Source: Nitrospinota bacterium
Lineage (GTDB): Bacteria; JADFOP01
Length of the DNA stretch: 17,423 bases
Assembly (NCBI GenBank): GCA_022562795.1
Contig: JADFOP010000043.1
Coordinates: forward strand, 1-17,423
Reading direction: 5' to 3'
Shown here piece after piece: positions 1 through 7,054 of this stretch. The notes under the pieces are model-generated. The model ran no database searches. It had not been told where the DNA came from and worked only from the letters and a program-made list of their open reading frames with translations. A program made the position numbers and the translations under genes. Position 1 is the stretch's first letter; every line of letters starts with the position of its first letter.

Positions 1-370
1 GAGAAGCTCCTGGAGAAGTTGGTGGCCGAGGAGGTCCAGATCACCGACGCCACCCAGATGGTGGCCTACATTGCTATTGTCAACACCTTGGCGTGCTCTG
101 GAAGGCGAACCGCTCGTTGTTGATAAGCCTCAAGTCCCGAGATTGGGAGGTGCAGGTCGAGGCCGGCGCGTACCGCTCTGAGGGGCGCTACGAGAGGGTG
201 AGCGAAGACGAGCGGCGGGCCAAGCTGCTGGAGCTTGTGGACGATGCCCGCCGTCTGGTGGCCTTCGTGGAACCAAGAGGCAAGAAGATGGAGGTGCTAA
301 GGCGCATCCTCCAGGAGCGGGTGGAGGAAGACGCTACCGGTGAGGTGACCGTGCGCAAGGCCATTGGGTG
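1..370 (+). pseudogene. Decayed IS1182-like DDE transposase fragment
   Basis: Two reading frames carry consecutive pieces of what looks like an IS1182-type transposase. Frame 1 (1 to about 90) reads EKLLEKLVAEEVQITDATQM, like the segment with the first catalytic Asp (usually D-A/S-T-H; here the His is Gln). It then runs into a stop. Frame 3 (about 93 to 360) carries ERRAKLLELVDDARRLV and LRRILQERVEEDATGEV, resembling the family's stretch ahead of the (D)PE/D-x-R-H-G-x-K-S motif. That motif is absent and the similarity ends near 360. A frameshift or deletion near 90 separates the halves, the rest lies beyond the window or is lost, and no terminal inverted repeat is visible. It is the only plus-strand gene material found and it converges on the response regulator at 518-982. 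Family assignment is from remembered motif patterns. Confidence 0.55.
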
Positions 371-517
371 CACCACGGCCAATGTGGCTGCCCATTTTAT
401 GATATTGATGAGAAGCTCTGGTGGGGAACCTGAGCGGCCAGCTTACTTCTACTGGACCAAGTGTCCGGGAAGCTGGCAACCAGAACATATAAAGCCCAGG
501 ACCTTCCCGGTTCTTAA
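371..517. other. Short gap with possible Cys-rich peptide scraps
   Basis: No intact gene is seen. On the plus strand two adjacent frames give QCGCPFYDIDEKLWWG (about 389-437) and PERPAYFYWTKCPG (about 430-471). Together they look like one small cysteine-rich peptide split by a one-base shift. I cannot name a family, and chance is possible. Confidence 0.2.
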
Positions 518-982
518 TCAATGTGACTCCTGTGGCTGATCGGCTTGCTTCTTGCGCCTCTCAATGGCATAGCTTATTGAACGCTTCAGTTTCTTCTTGT
601 GCCTCTCAATGGCATAGCGAATTGAACGCTCCAGTGAGGTGGAGTTCATGTTATTCTTATTCAAGTAGTCTTGCGCGCCTGCCTTCATCGCCTCCATGTC
701 CACTTCCCGGTCTCCTTGTCCGGTCAACAAAATCATCGGTGCCTTGCATCCCAGCTCAAGGGACTCGCGCAAGAGGTCAAGCCCAGTTCGCGCACCAAGG
801 CGGTAGTCGAGAAGATAGACGTCGTGCTCTTGCTGCCGAATCTTCTCCAGGGCGACATCATACGTGTCCACCCATTCCAGATCGAAGTGCCACCCCTCAA
901 TTTCTGAGAGCAAATTACGGGTTATCACATGGTCGTCATCGTCATCATCGACGAGCAATATTTTGATGCGGTCGTTGTCCAT
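518..982 (-). CDS. Single-domain response regulator with duplicated C-terminal helix
   Basis: A 154-residue receiver-only protein. The acidic pocket is a run of six Asp (residues 12-17), the phosphoacceptor is Asp59 (LLDYRLG), the switch Thr lies in ILLTGQ and the conserved Lys in DYLNK. There is no output domain, so it probably acts by protein contact or in phosphotransfer with the kinase encoded upstream. I start it at the ATG at 982 because GGAAGGAGG lies a few bases upstream; a longer reading from 1018 would overlap the previous gene. The start follows the stop of the preceding regulator (984) almost directly, so it is the third gene of a tight kinase-regulator-regulator operon. The tail is odd: RSIRYAIERHKKK is followed at once by RSISYAIERRKKQ, a 15-residue tandem duplication of a basic helix. 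Confidence 0.9.
   Translation of the reverse strand: MDNDRIKILLVDDDDDDHVITRNLLSEIEGWHFDLEWVDTYDVALEKIRQQEHDVYLLDYRLGARTGLDLLRESLELGCKAPMILLTGQGDREVDMEAMKAGAQDYLNKNNMNSTSLERSIRYAIERHKKKLKRSISYAIERRKKQADQPQESH
551..640 (-). repeat. 45-bp in-frame tandem duplication
   Basis: Two adjacent 45-bp units (551-595 and 596-640) share a long common core starting CTCTCAATGGCATAGC. They encode the two copies of the (R)SI-x-YAIER-x-KK helix at the end of the response regulator. The period is a multiple of three, so the frame is kept. The units differ at several positions, so the duplication is not brand new. Confidence 0.9.
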
Positions 983-983
983 C

Positions 984-1445
984 TCAGCCTCCTTCCCGAG
1001 CAATAGGAAGCTCGACAATTTCGAACCAATAGTTTCTCAGGGACTTCAAAACCTCCGACAGGCCCTCCAACGAGACCGGCTTGGTAATGAATCCGCTGAC
1101 ACCCAAATTGTAGCTGTGAAAGATGTCTTCCTCCTCCTTCGATGTCGTAAACACGATGATAGGGATTTTCCGCAGATCAGGGTCGGCCTTGATCTCCTGC
1201 AGCGCCTCAAACCCATTTTTTTTCGGCATGTTCAGATCGAGCAGGATTAGACCGGGGCGAGGCGCGCTGCCTTCATTTGCATATTTGCCGCGACTGTAGA
1301 GATAGTCCATCAGTTCTATGCCATCCTCGACGAATCGTAGCCCGTTAGCTAACCGACTATCTTCCCACGCTTCCTTCACCAACAAGCGGTCATCGTCGTC
1401 GTCATCGGCAATCAGGATCGTGATTGGTTTTAGGCGTTTGCTCAT
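984..1445 (-). CDS. Rcp1-like single-domain response regulator
   Basis: A 153-residue receiver protein of the Rcp1 type that usually partners phytochrome-like or PAS kinases. An acidic run of six Asp (residues 14-19) precedes the phosphoacceptor Asp70 in LILLDLNMP; the switch Thr is in VFTTS (about 100) and the Lys in FITKP (122). The family insert SRGKYANEGSAPRPG before the phosphorylation site is present. There is no DNA-binding domain. The ATG overlaps the stop of the upstream kinase (ATGA, 1442-1445), so translation is probably coupled and this is the likely direct partner of that kinase. The next regulator begins immediately after its stop. The kinase has the SHDLQEPLRKV type of phosphorylation site often paired with Rcp1-like receivers. 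Confidence 0.92.
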   Translation of the reverse strand: MSKRLKPITILIADDDDDDRLLVKEAWEDSRLANGLRFVEDGIELMDYLYSRGKYANEGSAPRPGLILLDLNMPKKNGFEALQEIKADPDLRKIPIIVFTTSKEEEDIFHSYNLGVSGFITKPVSLEGLSEVLKSLRNYWFEIVELPIAREGG

Positions 1446-3427
1446 TGTCCGTTTTCTCCTTGTTTTTGTTTGACGGGCAGCGTAACGATAAATGTCGCTC
1501 CCTCTCCGGGGGCGCTCTTTGCTGTAATACTTCCACCATGGCGCTCGGCAATCTTACGGCAAACCGACAGGCCGATTCCTGAACCCTCGTACTCTTTGCG
1601 ACCGTGAAGGCGCTGAAAAACGCCGAAGATGCGGTCTGCATATCCCTCGTCGAACCCGATGCCGTTGTCTTCCACAATGATTTGACAACGCTCAACGGCT
1701 TGAGAACCCCCGCCCCCATGCCCGTCTTGATCGTTACAAAGTGTGCCATGGACCTTCACGACTGGAGCCTCATTCTCCCGATGGAACTTTAGCCCATTGC
1801 CGATAAGATTCAGAAATAGTTGGCGCATTTGTGTAGGGTCGGCGTCAATGGTCGGCAGATCGCCCACTTCCACATTTCCTCCTATCTGCCCAATGCGCAC
1901 TTCCAAATCGGACACCACCTCTCGTGCCGCCTTGGCGAGGTCGACTGGAACGTAAGGCTCGGCCGTGGTCGTCACCCGCGAGAAGGCTAGCAGAGAGTTG
2001 ATCAAGCCCTGCATTCGTTCCGTTGCATTCAGCATTCGCGCCAGGTAGTCTCTGCCCTCGTCGCTTAGGTCCTCGCCACATTTCGCCTCCAGCCTGCTGG
2101 AGAATGCCTGAACCTTACGTAGGGGCTCCTGAAGGTCGTGGGAGGCGACCCTAGAGAATTCTTCCAGCTCGGCATTGGAGCGCGCCAACTCGGCGCTGAG
2201 CTTTTCCAGGTGATCGCGCTGTTTACTCAATTTCTCCTCGGCCCCCTTGCGCTCGGCGATTTCGGTTCCAAGTGCTTTAACGGTCTTCCCCAACTCGGCG
2301 GTGCGCCCTGCCACGAGTTCTTCCAGATGGTCCCGGTGCTTTCTTAATTCCTCCTCCACCTGCTTGCGCTCGCGCAAGTCCTTGTTGAACCCCACGGTGC
2401 CGGCCTTTTGACCATCCTCGTCATAGAGCAAGGAGGCAGAGATCAAAACGGGGATGAGGCTGCCGTCCTTCGCCTGCAAGGTGGTCTCGAAGGCCGAGAC
2501 CGTCCCGCCGCCTTCACGCATCCGGTGCATTACCTCTTTTGCCCGTTCCTCGCTCTCGTAGAGCTTTACGACGTATCGGCCTATGACCTCTTCGCGCCGG
2601 TAGCCCAATAGGGCCTCGGCGCCTGAGTTGAAGAAGACCACATTCCCATCCCTGTCAGTTGCGATGATTGCGTCCGTGGAACTCTCGATGAGGCTTTCAA
2701 GATGCTGCTTAGCCTGGTGAATCTCCTTTTTGGATTCACTAATGACCTCCTCGGTCTCGGCCATTTTAAATGCCATTAAAATAATGGTGCCCATAAGGCC
2801 AAACCCTACCACGAACAGGAAGGTAGAAAAGCGCGCCGCCAGCCTATTAACAATTCGCATTTTGTTTGTGATGTTGTAAGAAATCTCAAGTGCGCCAACA
2901 AGACTATTATCTCTCATTATTGGAACGATCGTTTCCACTATATAAACGGTCCTTGTCTGACCGTCAGAAAGTCTCACGTCTTTTCGCAATAAATTTGTTT
3001 GAGCAATCCCTTTGCCTATAATTTCGTCGAAGTATTTTTCTCGATCAGGTTCTCCTATTTCTATGGTCCTATAAGAATATATAGTCTCTCCTGACTTTGT
3101 GTAAATTTTCACATTCATCAGGGTAAGTCTTTGTTCTATAAGTTTTTTTTCTAAACGTTTAACTTGGCTTTGAAGATCACGTTGCATGTCGTCACTTTCC
3201 AATTCTCCCTTGCTTAAACCCAGTGTCAACGCCATGTCAAATGCTAACCGTTGCGCTTCATTTTTAATGCCATCAACTATAGACCTAGTCATTACAGGAT
3301 AGATGACATTAATAGCGATTACTGGATATATTATTATTGCCAGTATAGATAAGATGAGAATGTTTCTTAAGAGTTTATTCTTAACAAAGATATCCAGGTT
3401 TGCTATTATTTTGCGTAATTTTTGCAT
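1442..3427 (-). CDS. Membrane PAS-domain sensor histidine kinase
   Basis: A 661-residue sensor kinase. TM1 spans about 20-46, an extracytoplasmic sensor domain about 47-198 (probably Cache/PAS-like fold, not assignable further) and TM2 about 200-221. A PAS/PAC domain follows (about 243-355), then a long coiled coil with the repeated segments KHRDHLEEL and KQRDHLEKL. The HisKA domain carries phosphoacceptor His430 in SRVASHDLQEPL, and the ATPase domain shows VEDNGIGFD and a glycine-rich GSGIGLSV lid. All kinase motifs are present. The start has GGAAGAAG just upstream. The gene lies 21 bp after a broken kinase gene and overlaps the next regulator by 4 bp. The first third of the gene (about 2760-3430) is strikingly AT-rich compared with the rest, which suggests the sensing domain came from another source. 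Confidence 0.93.
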   Translation of the reverse strand: MQKLRKIIANLDIFVKNKLLRNILILSILAIIIYPVIAINVIYPVMTRSIVDGIKNEAQRLAFDMALTLGLSKGELESDDMQRDLQSQVKRLEKKLIEQRLTLMNVKIYTKSGETIYSYRTIEIGEPDREKYFDEIIGKGIAQTNLLRKDVRLSDGQTRTVYIVETIVPIMRDNSLVGALEISYNITNKMRIVNRLAARFSTFLFVVGFGLMGTIILMAFKMAETEEVISESKKEIHQAKQHLESLIESSTDAIIATDRDGNVVFFNSGAEALLGYRREEVIGRYVVKLYESEERAKEVMHRMREGGGTVSAFETTLQAKDGSLIPVLISASLLYDEDGQKAGTVGFNKDLRERKQVEEELRKHRDHLEELVAGRTAELGKTVKALGTEIAERKGAEEKLSKQRDHLEKLSAELARSNAELEEFSRVASHDLQEPLRKVQAFSSRLEAKCGEDLSDEGRDYLARMLNATERMQGLINSLLAFSRVTTTAEPYVPVDLAKAAREVVSDLEVRIGQIGGNVEVGDLPTIDADPTQMRQLFLNLIGNGLKFHRENEAPVVKVHGTLCNDQDGHGGGGSQAVERCQIIVEDNGIGFDEGYADRIFGVFQRLHGRKEYEGSGIGLSVCRKIAERHGGSITAKSAPGEGATFIVTLPVKQKQGENGQ

Positions 3428-3448
3428 CGCACACTTCTTCCTAAGACC

Positions 3449-3850
3449 TCAGCCAAATGATCCAGTGGTGTTGAGCGAAGGCTTGCCTGGACGGTAGGAG
3501 GTGAGGCTGACGGAGAAGGCGGTCCCTGCGAGGCAGACCACCGCCATGCCTACTTGTCGTGCTGTTTCAATCAGTTCGTGGTGGGTCGATACCAGCTCCG
3601 CCGTCCGTTCCTCAACCCGGCGCTCCAAGTCTCGATCTCGAAGGTAGCCCAAGACCACTCTGGCCGTCTCGCCCACGTTGATCTCCACCTTCAGGAGGGC
3701 CTCTTCAAGGGGCTCCTCAACGTTGGCCAACTGCAGCACATCTCGGTTGATGCGTTTGACCGCCCAGTAGGAGACAAAACCGGTAAGGACCAGAATAAAG
3801 ATCAGGGCCCCAAAGATTAAGGCTAGCTTCCGTCCAATGGTTAATTTCAT
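3449..3850 (-). pseudogene. Deletion-scarred sensor kinase remnant
   Basis: A 133-residue reading frame starting at the ATG at 3850 (MKLTIGRKLAL), with one N-terminal membrane helix and the start of a four-helix MCP-like sensor (NVEEPLEEALLKVEINV). It then jumps to the coiled coil LERRVEERTAEL and to TARQVGMA. In a known kinase family this last segment leads into EVATGVLHNVGNVLNS, the phosphorylation site. Here GMA is followed instead by GTAFSVSL, which resembles the last strand of an ATPase domain. The second membrane helix, HAMP, phosphoacceptor His and nearly all of the ATPase domain are missing. It therefore cannot be a kinase, although a short membrane protein might still be made. It is 21 bp upstream of the intact kinase gene and probably co-transcribed with it. 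Confidence 0.7.
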
Positions 3851-3995
3851 CAGCTCTCTCTGCCAACCAAGGGCTTCAAAACCGCCCCCCTGGCCCCTAT
3901 TCGTACTTCTTGAGCAAACTGTTGGATATGGCCATCCAGTCCCAAGACCCTTAAACCCAATGAAAGCGGAGCAAGTCAAAGGGTTCCTTAATTAC

Positions 3996-4022
3996 TTATC
4001 GTTCGGTTGAATTACAAATTAA
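3996..4022 (-). promoter_or_regulatory. Possible FliA (sigma-28)-type promoter
   Basis: Minus-strand TTAATTTG, 11 bases, then AACGATAA, compared with the FliA consensus TAAAGTTT-N11-GCCGATAA: 5 of 8 and 6 of 8 matches. It lies about 145 bp upstream of the broken kinase that heads the kinase-regulator operon. The match is weak and could be chance, but the spacing is right and fliA is in the window. Confidence 0.22.
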
Positions 4023-4258
4023 GTTCCTTGGTAGCTTTTTCCCTGCCCTTTACACTGAGCAACGTGCAATAGCTCCCCCAGGGCCTCAGAGCAACCCTGG
4101 CCCGGCCCCGGCACGTCTAGCACCATCTCGAATGCCTTGTAGTCGGGGTTTGAAAAGTTGGCGATGTTGCTGACAATCTGGAGGTGCTTCTGGGCCCTCA
4201 GTTTGAGGTTCTGCTCCAATAAGTTCAGGCTCTTGAGGCCCTGCAAAATACTCTTCAC
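4019..4258 (-). pseudogene. flgB: Truncated flgB (flagellar rod protein)
   Basis: From a GTG at 4258 (AAGGGA about 10 bases upstream) the frame gives SLNLLEQNLKLRAQKHLQIV and then SNIANFSNPDYKAFEMVL. This is the N-terminal signature of FlgB, the proximal rod protein (RAQR..-ASNIAN-TPxYKA-F). The resemblance stops near residue 48 (about 4115). A low-complexity tail with no FlgB features follows to the stop at 4019, giving 79 residues against about 130 expected. The rod-forming C-terminal helix is missing, so it cannot be a working rod subunit. It lies downstream of the FleQ-like activator and the LolA-like gene, in the same direction. None of flgC, fliE or fliF follows it, although they normally do. 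Confidence 0.7.
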
Positions 4259-4478
4259 CGCTTTTTTGTCCCTTTTCAAGAAACGCCATAGCCGTAAGGT
4301 GCATACCACCGGATATTCCCCGGGGGCTTAACGTAGAGATCGGCGATCTCTGGAGTAAAGGCAGTAACAACAAGCGCTTACAAAGATGAGAGGTTTTTGG
4401 TGTCAAGGCTGAAATTACTCTGAAGGGGTACGAGTGGGAAGATTTTACCTACCAGGGAGAATTTTCCAGCGTCCTTAC
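4259..4478. other. Gap between flgB remnant and LolA-like gene
   Basis: About 220 bp with no coding frame I can recognise, no convincing promoter and no clear terminator. It may hold the leader of the former flgB operon. Confidence 0.5.
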
Positions 4479-5150
4479 CTACCCCTTGCTGGCTAGGTGG
4501 TCCTTGTCCGAGGCTTTGGTGATTGAAGGGGGGTCCACACGGTAGTCTTCGAACGTCCAAACCTCATAGGCTTCGGAGGAGGTAGCGTCAAACCGCTCAA
4601 TCCGAGTCGGAAGCCACTGACGCCGGTCCACGACTATGATGACCCGCTGGCCTAAAGAGCGGTTGACCATTGTCAGGGCCCAAACGGGCCAATCAGCTGA
4701 ATCAACCACTCTTAGACCAGTAGCCTCCCAGCCAGGACCATCAAGCTGACCAATTATGGCCTCTAAGTGGGTCTCGTAGATCCTACGGTCGCCTCTTAAC
4801 TCGTCGGCGTCGATAAAAATGGGCATAGGCAGGTGAGGGAACTTCACTTTTACCATGTGGTCTGAGGCCGTATAGAGGGCCTCAACCCCCGCCTTCTCAC
4901 CTTCCAGGAAACGGATGCGGATGTTATGCGAAGGGCCCCACAATTCATAGCGGACTAAGCTCTGCTTGAGGCTACCCCCACTCTTTTTCGTGTGTCGGAT
5001 GGTCACAGCGTATCCTGTCAAGTCCTGGATTCTCTGCCGGAGCGTCGCCAAAACCTCCCCGGTGCTCGTCTTCATTGTCCCGGCATGAAGAGGAGTCGAG
5101 AGGAAAGCGACGAGGGAAAGTGCCAGGAGAGTCCTTGCAACGGTTCTCAT
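4479..5150 (-). CDS. Secreted LolA/DUF1571-like protein of unknown role
   Basis: A 223-residue protein beginning with a clear signal peptide (MRTVARTLLALSLVAFLS, cleavage likely after LHA). I choose the second ATG (5150) because GGAG lies six bases upstream; an ATG at 5162 would add four residues. The mature part looks like the curved beta-sheet fold of LolA/LolB-type or DUF1571 proteins: WGPSHNIRIRFLEGEK near the middle, then RVIIVVDRRQWLPTRIERFD and EVWTFEDYRVDPP near the end. The last two resemble the usual VD-x-x-x-xLP-x-RIE and dY/F-x-d-x-R-x-dP strands. It has no lipobox and no membrane anchor beyond the signal, so it is probably periplasmic. It starts 26 bp after the FleQ-like activator and is probably in its transcript. 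The fold assignment is by pattern only and the substrate is unknown. Confidence 0.75.
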   Translation of the reverse strand: MRTVARTLLALSLVAFLSTPLHAGTMKTSTGEVLATLRQRIQDLTGYAVTIRHTKKSGGSLKQSLVRYELWGPSHNIRIRFLEGEKAGVEALYTASDHMVKVKFPHLPMPIFIDADELRGDRRIYETHLEAIIGQLDGPGWEATGLRVVDSADWPVWALTMVNRSLGQRVIIVVDRRQWLPTRIERFDATSSEAYEVWTFEDYRVDPPSITKASDKDHLASKG

Positions 5151-5176
5151 GCTTCGCTCCATAGCTCTACACTCAA

Positions 5177-6667
5177 TTAAGAAGAAGACTTCGGGGAACC
5201 GTTACTTTCGCGTAAGCCCTCTGGCTGAGGGGCCGTCCGTTCTAGGCCTATCTTTTTCACTTTCTCCACCAGGGTCGTCCGTTTTATGTTCAAGAGCTTG
5301 GCCGCCCGGGTTTTAACCCAGTTACACCTATCCAGGGCCTGGACGATTAAACCGCTCTCTAACTCCTCCACCATACTATTCAGGCATACACCCTGATCGG
5401 GTACGGACGGGATGGCAAAAGACTTGGTAGTTTTGCGGGCGTGGAAGCTTTCAGGAAGATCGGCCGGCATAATGATGCCAGAGCCCTTTAGCACCACCAA
5501 TCTCTCCATAAGGTTCTTCAGCTCCCTGACGTTACCCGGCCAGGGGTACTCCAGCATGAGTTGAGCGGCCGCAGGCGAAAACCCCTCTACGGAACCGAGC
5601 TTGGTCCTGTTGGCAACGTCAAGATAATACTGCGTCAGGACTTGGATGTCCTCAGGTCGCTCTCGAAGGGCCGGCAGATCAATAGGAATGACATTAAGCC
5701 GGTAGTAGAGGTCCAAACGGAATCGCCCCTCGTCCACCTCTTTCTGAAGGTCTCTGTTGGTCGCGGCCAAGATACGGAAATCGGCCGAGATGGTTTTCTC
5801 TCCTCCCACCCGCTCGAACTTCCTATCCTGCAGGACTCGGAGGAGCTTGAGCTGGAGGTGCAGCGGGATGTCTCCCACCTCATCAAGGAAGATGGTCCCG
5901 CCGTCAGCAAGCTCGAACCGGCCAACCCTGGTCCGGTGAGCCCCCGTAAAGGCGCCCTTTTCGTGACCAAAGAACTCGCTTTCGAGGAGCGTCTCCGGAA
6001 TGGCCCCACAATGGACGACCACGAAAGGCTTCGAACTCCTGTTACTGAGCCGATGAAGGGTCTTGGCCACTAGCTCCTTGCCCGTCCCGCTCTCGCCGGA
6101 GACGAGTACAGTGCTGTCGCTGGCCGCGACCTTATCGATCAGCTCCATCACCCGGACCATCTTAAGGCTGGAGCTGATGATGAGCCTATCAGATATGTCA
6201 GCCCAGTCCCGTTCGGCCTGTAAGGCCTTGGAGCGTAAGCCCTCCTCGATAACCTTAAAGACCCGTTTGGGGCTGATTGGTTTTGGCAGAAAATCGTAGG
6301 CTCCAGCTTTAATGGCCTCCACGCTCTGCTCAATTGAGATGTAACCAGTTACCACGATGCCTATACAATCGGGCTGAACCCGCTTCATGTGCTCGACCAC
6401 CTCGATCCCGCTTTTTCCCGGCATTTTCAGGTCTGTGATTAAAACCCGATACGGTTTTGTGACAAGCATTTTGCACGCCTGGGAGCCGTTCTCGGCAACC
6501 GTCGTAGGATACCCATTTTCCTCTAAAAGGTCTTGGAGCCACTTCAGGTGCTGTGGTTCGTCGTCCACAATTAAGACGCTCTTGGAGCCCGATTCGGCCT
6601 CGGACCCGCCACGTTCAGCGCCAACCAGGTTCCTCTCTCTCGCAGTCCCTACTCCAGCTCTGGTCAT
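5177..6667 (-). CDS. FleQ/FlrA-like sigma-54-dependent activator
   Basis: A 496-residue enhancer-binding protein of NtrC architecture. The receiver domain (about 28-145) has acidic residues IVDDE and phosphoacceptor Asp79 (ITDLKMPG). The AAA+ domain has Walker A GESGTGKE (191-198), the sigma-54 contact loop GAFTGA (238-243), Walker B TIFLDEVGD and the sensor segment YPWPGNVRELKN. The Fis-type helix-turn-helix is at 451-475 (TRAAKLLNIKRTTLVEKVKK). The RTTLVEK recognition helix is typical of FleQ/FlrA-type flagellar master activators, hence the call, but here the receiver keeps its phosphorylation site. I start at the ATG at 6667; the residues before the receiver look disordered and the true start could be further in. 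Downstream come the LolA-like gene and the truncated flgB, fitting a former flagellar role. Confidence 0.88.
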   Translation of the reverse strand: MTRAGVGTARERNLVGAERGGSEAESGSKSVLIVDDEPQHLKWLQDLLEENGYPTTVAENGSQACKMLVTKPYRVLITDLKMPGKSGIEVVEHMKRVQPDCIGIVVTGYISIEQSVEAIKAGAYDFLPKPISPKRVFKVIEEGLRSKALQAERDWADISDRLIISSSLKMVRVMELIDKVAASDSTVLVSGESGTGKELVAKTLHRLSNRSSKPFVVVHCGAIPETLLESEFFGHEKGAFTGAHRTRVGRFELADGGTIFLDEVGDIPLHLQLKLLRVLQDRKFERVGGEKTISADFRILAATNRDLQKEVDEGRFRLDLYYRLNVIPIDLPALRERPEDIQVLTQYYLDVANRTKLGSVEGFSPAAAQLMLEYPWPGNVRELKNLMERLVVLKGSGIIMPADLPESFHARKTTKSFAIPSVPDQGVCLNSMVEELESGLIVQALDRCNWVKTRAAKLLNIKRTTLVEKVKKIGLERTAPQPEGLRESNGSPKSSS

Positions 6668-7054
6668 CAGCAATAACCCTCATCTACTAGAAAGTGAACT
6701 CCACCTGGACCCCACCGCCTGAGGCGATTCCTCAGAGACCCCATCTTCTCTAAGGCCCAAGTCCCATCCTAGGCCCGGCACAAGTAAAAGACAATCCGAC
6801 AAGCGAAGCCGTTCTCGGCCTCAAGCCTGAGCCTTAAGCTCATTAGGCCTGACTCTTGGACTCCCGGAGCTGTTTGGAAAGCTCGAACATGAAAACCCCG
6901 CTGTTGTCTTAAATTGCCCAGCCCTGAAATCCCGCTTCACAGCCTGGCCCTATCGGACAAAACCTGTATTTCTAAGCCCAAAGAGGGAATCGTAACAAAC
7001 GAGAGGGCTCCGGCTAAGAGCCCCGGTATCAATGTCTTGCTTGCGTTGGTTGAG
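6668..7054. other. Gene-free stretch upstream of the FleQ-like activator
   Basis: About 390 bp. On the minus strand there are only peptides of some 14-25 residues between stops (for example MFELSKQLRESKSQA). I looked for GG-N10-GC sigma-54 elements reading toward 6667 and found none. It may be the eroded remains of a gene, but nothing can be named. Confidence 0.5.

Noticed and set aside
93-539. 148-residue plus-strand ORF as an intact gene
   Set aside because: Only its first two thirds resemble a transposase, the matching upstream part is in another frame, and the end is unrelated sequence; treated as a pseudogene.
523-966. Plus-strand ORF of 147 residues
   Set aside because: Antisense to the well-supported response regulator; low-complexity Ser/Arg/Pro composition typical of a shadow frame.
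1798-1806. Perfect GCCGATAA on the plus strand as a FliA -10 box
   Set aside because: It lies inside the kinase ATPase coding region, points away from any gene, and has no TAAA-type box at the right distance.
3862-3890. GG-N10-GC element upstream of the broken kinase as a sigma-54 promoter
   Set aside because: Only the GG and GC fit; both flanking boxes deviate in a G/C-rich stretch where such spacing is expected by chance.
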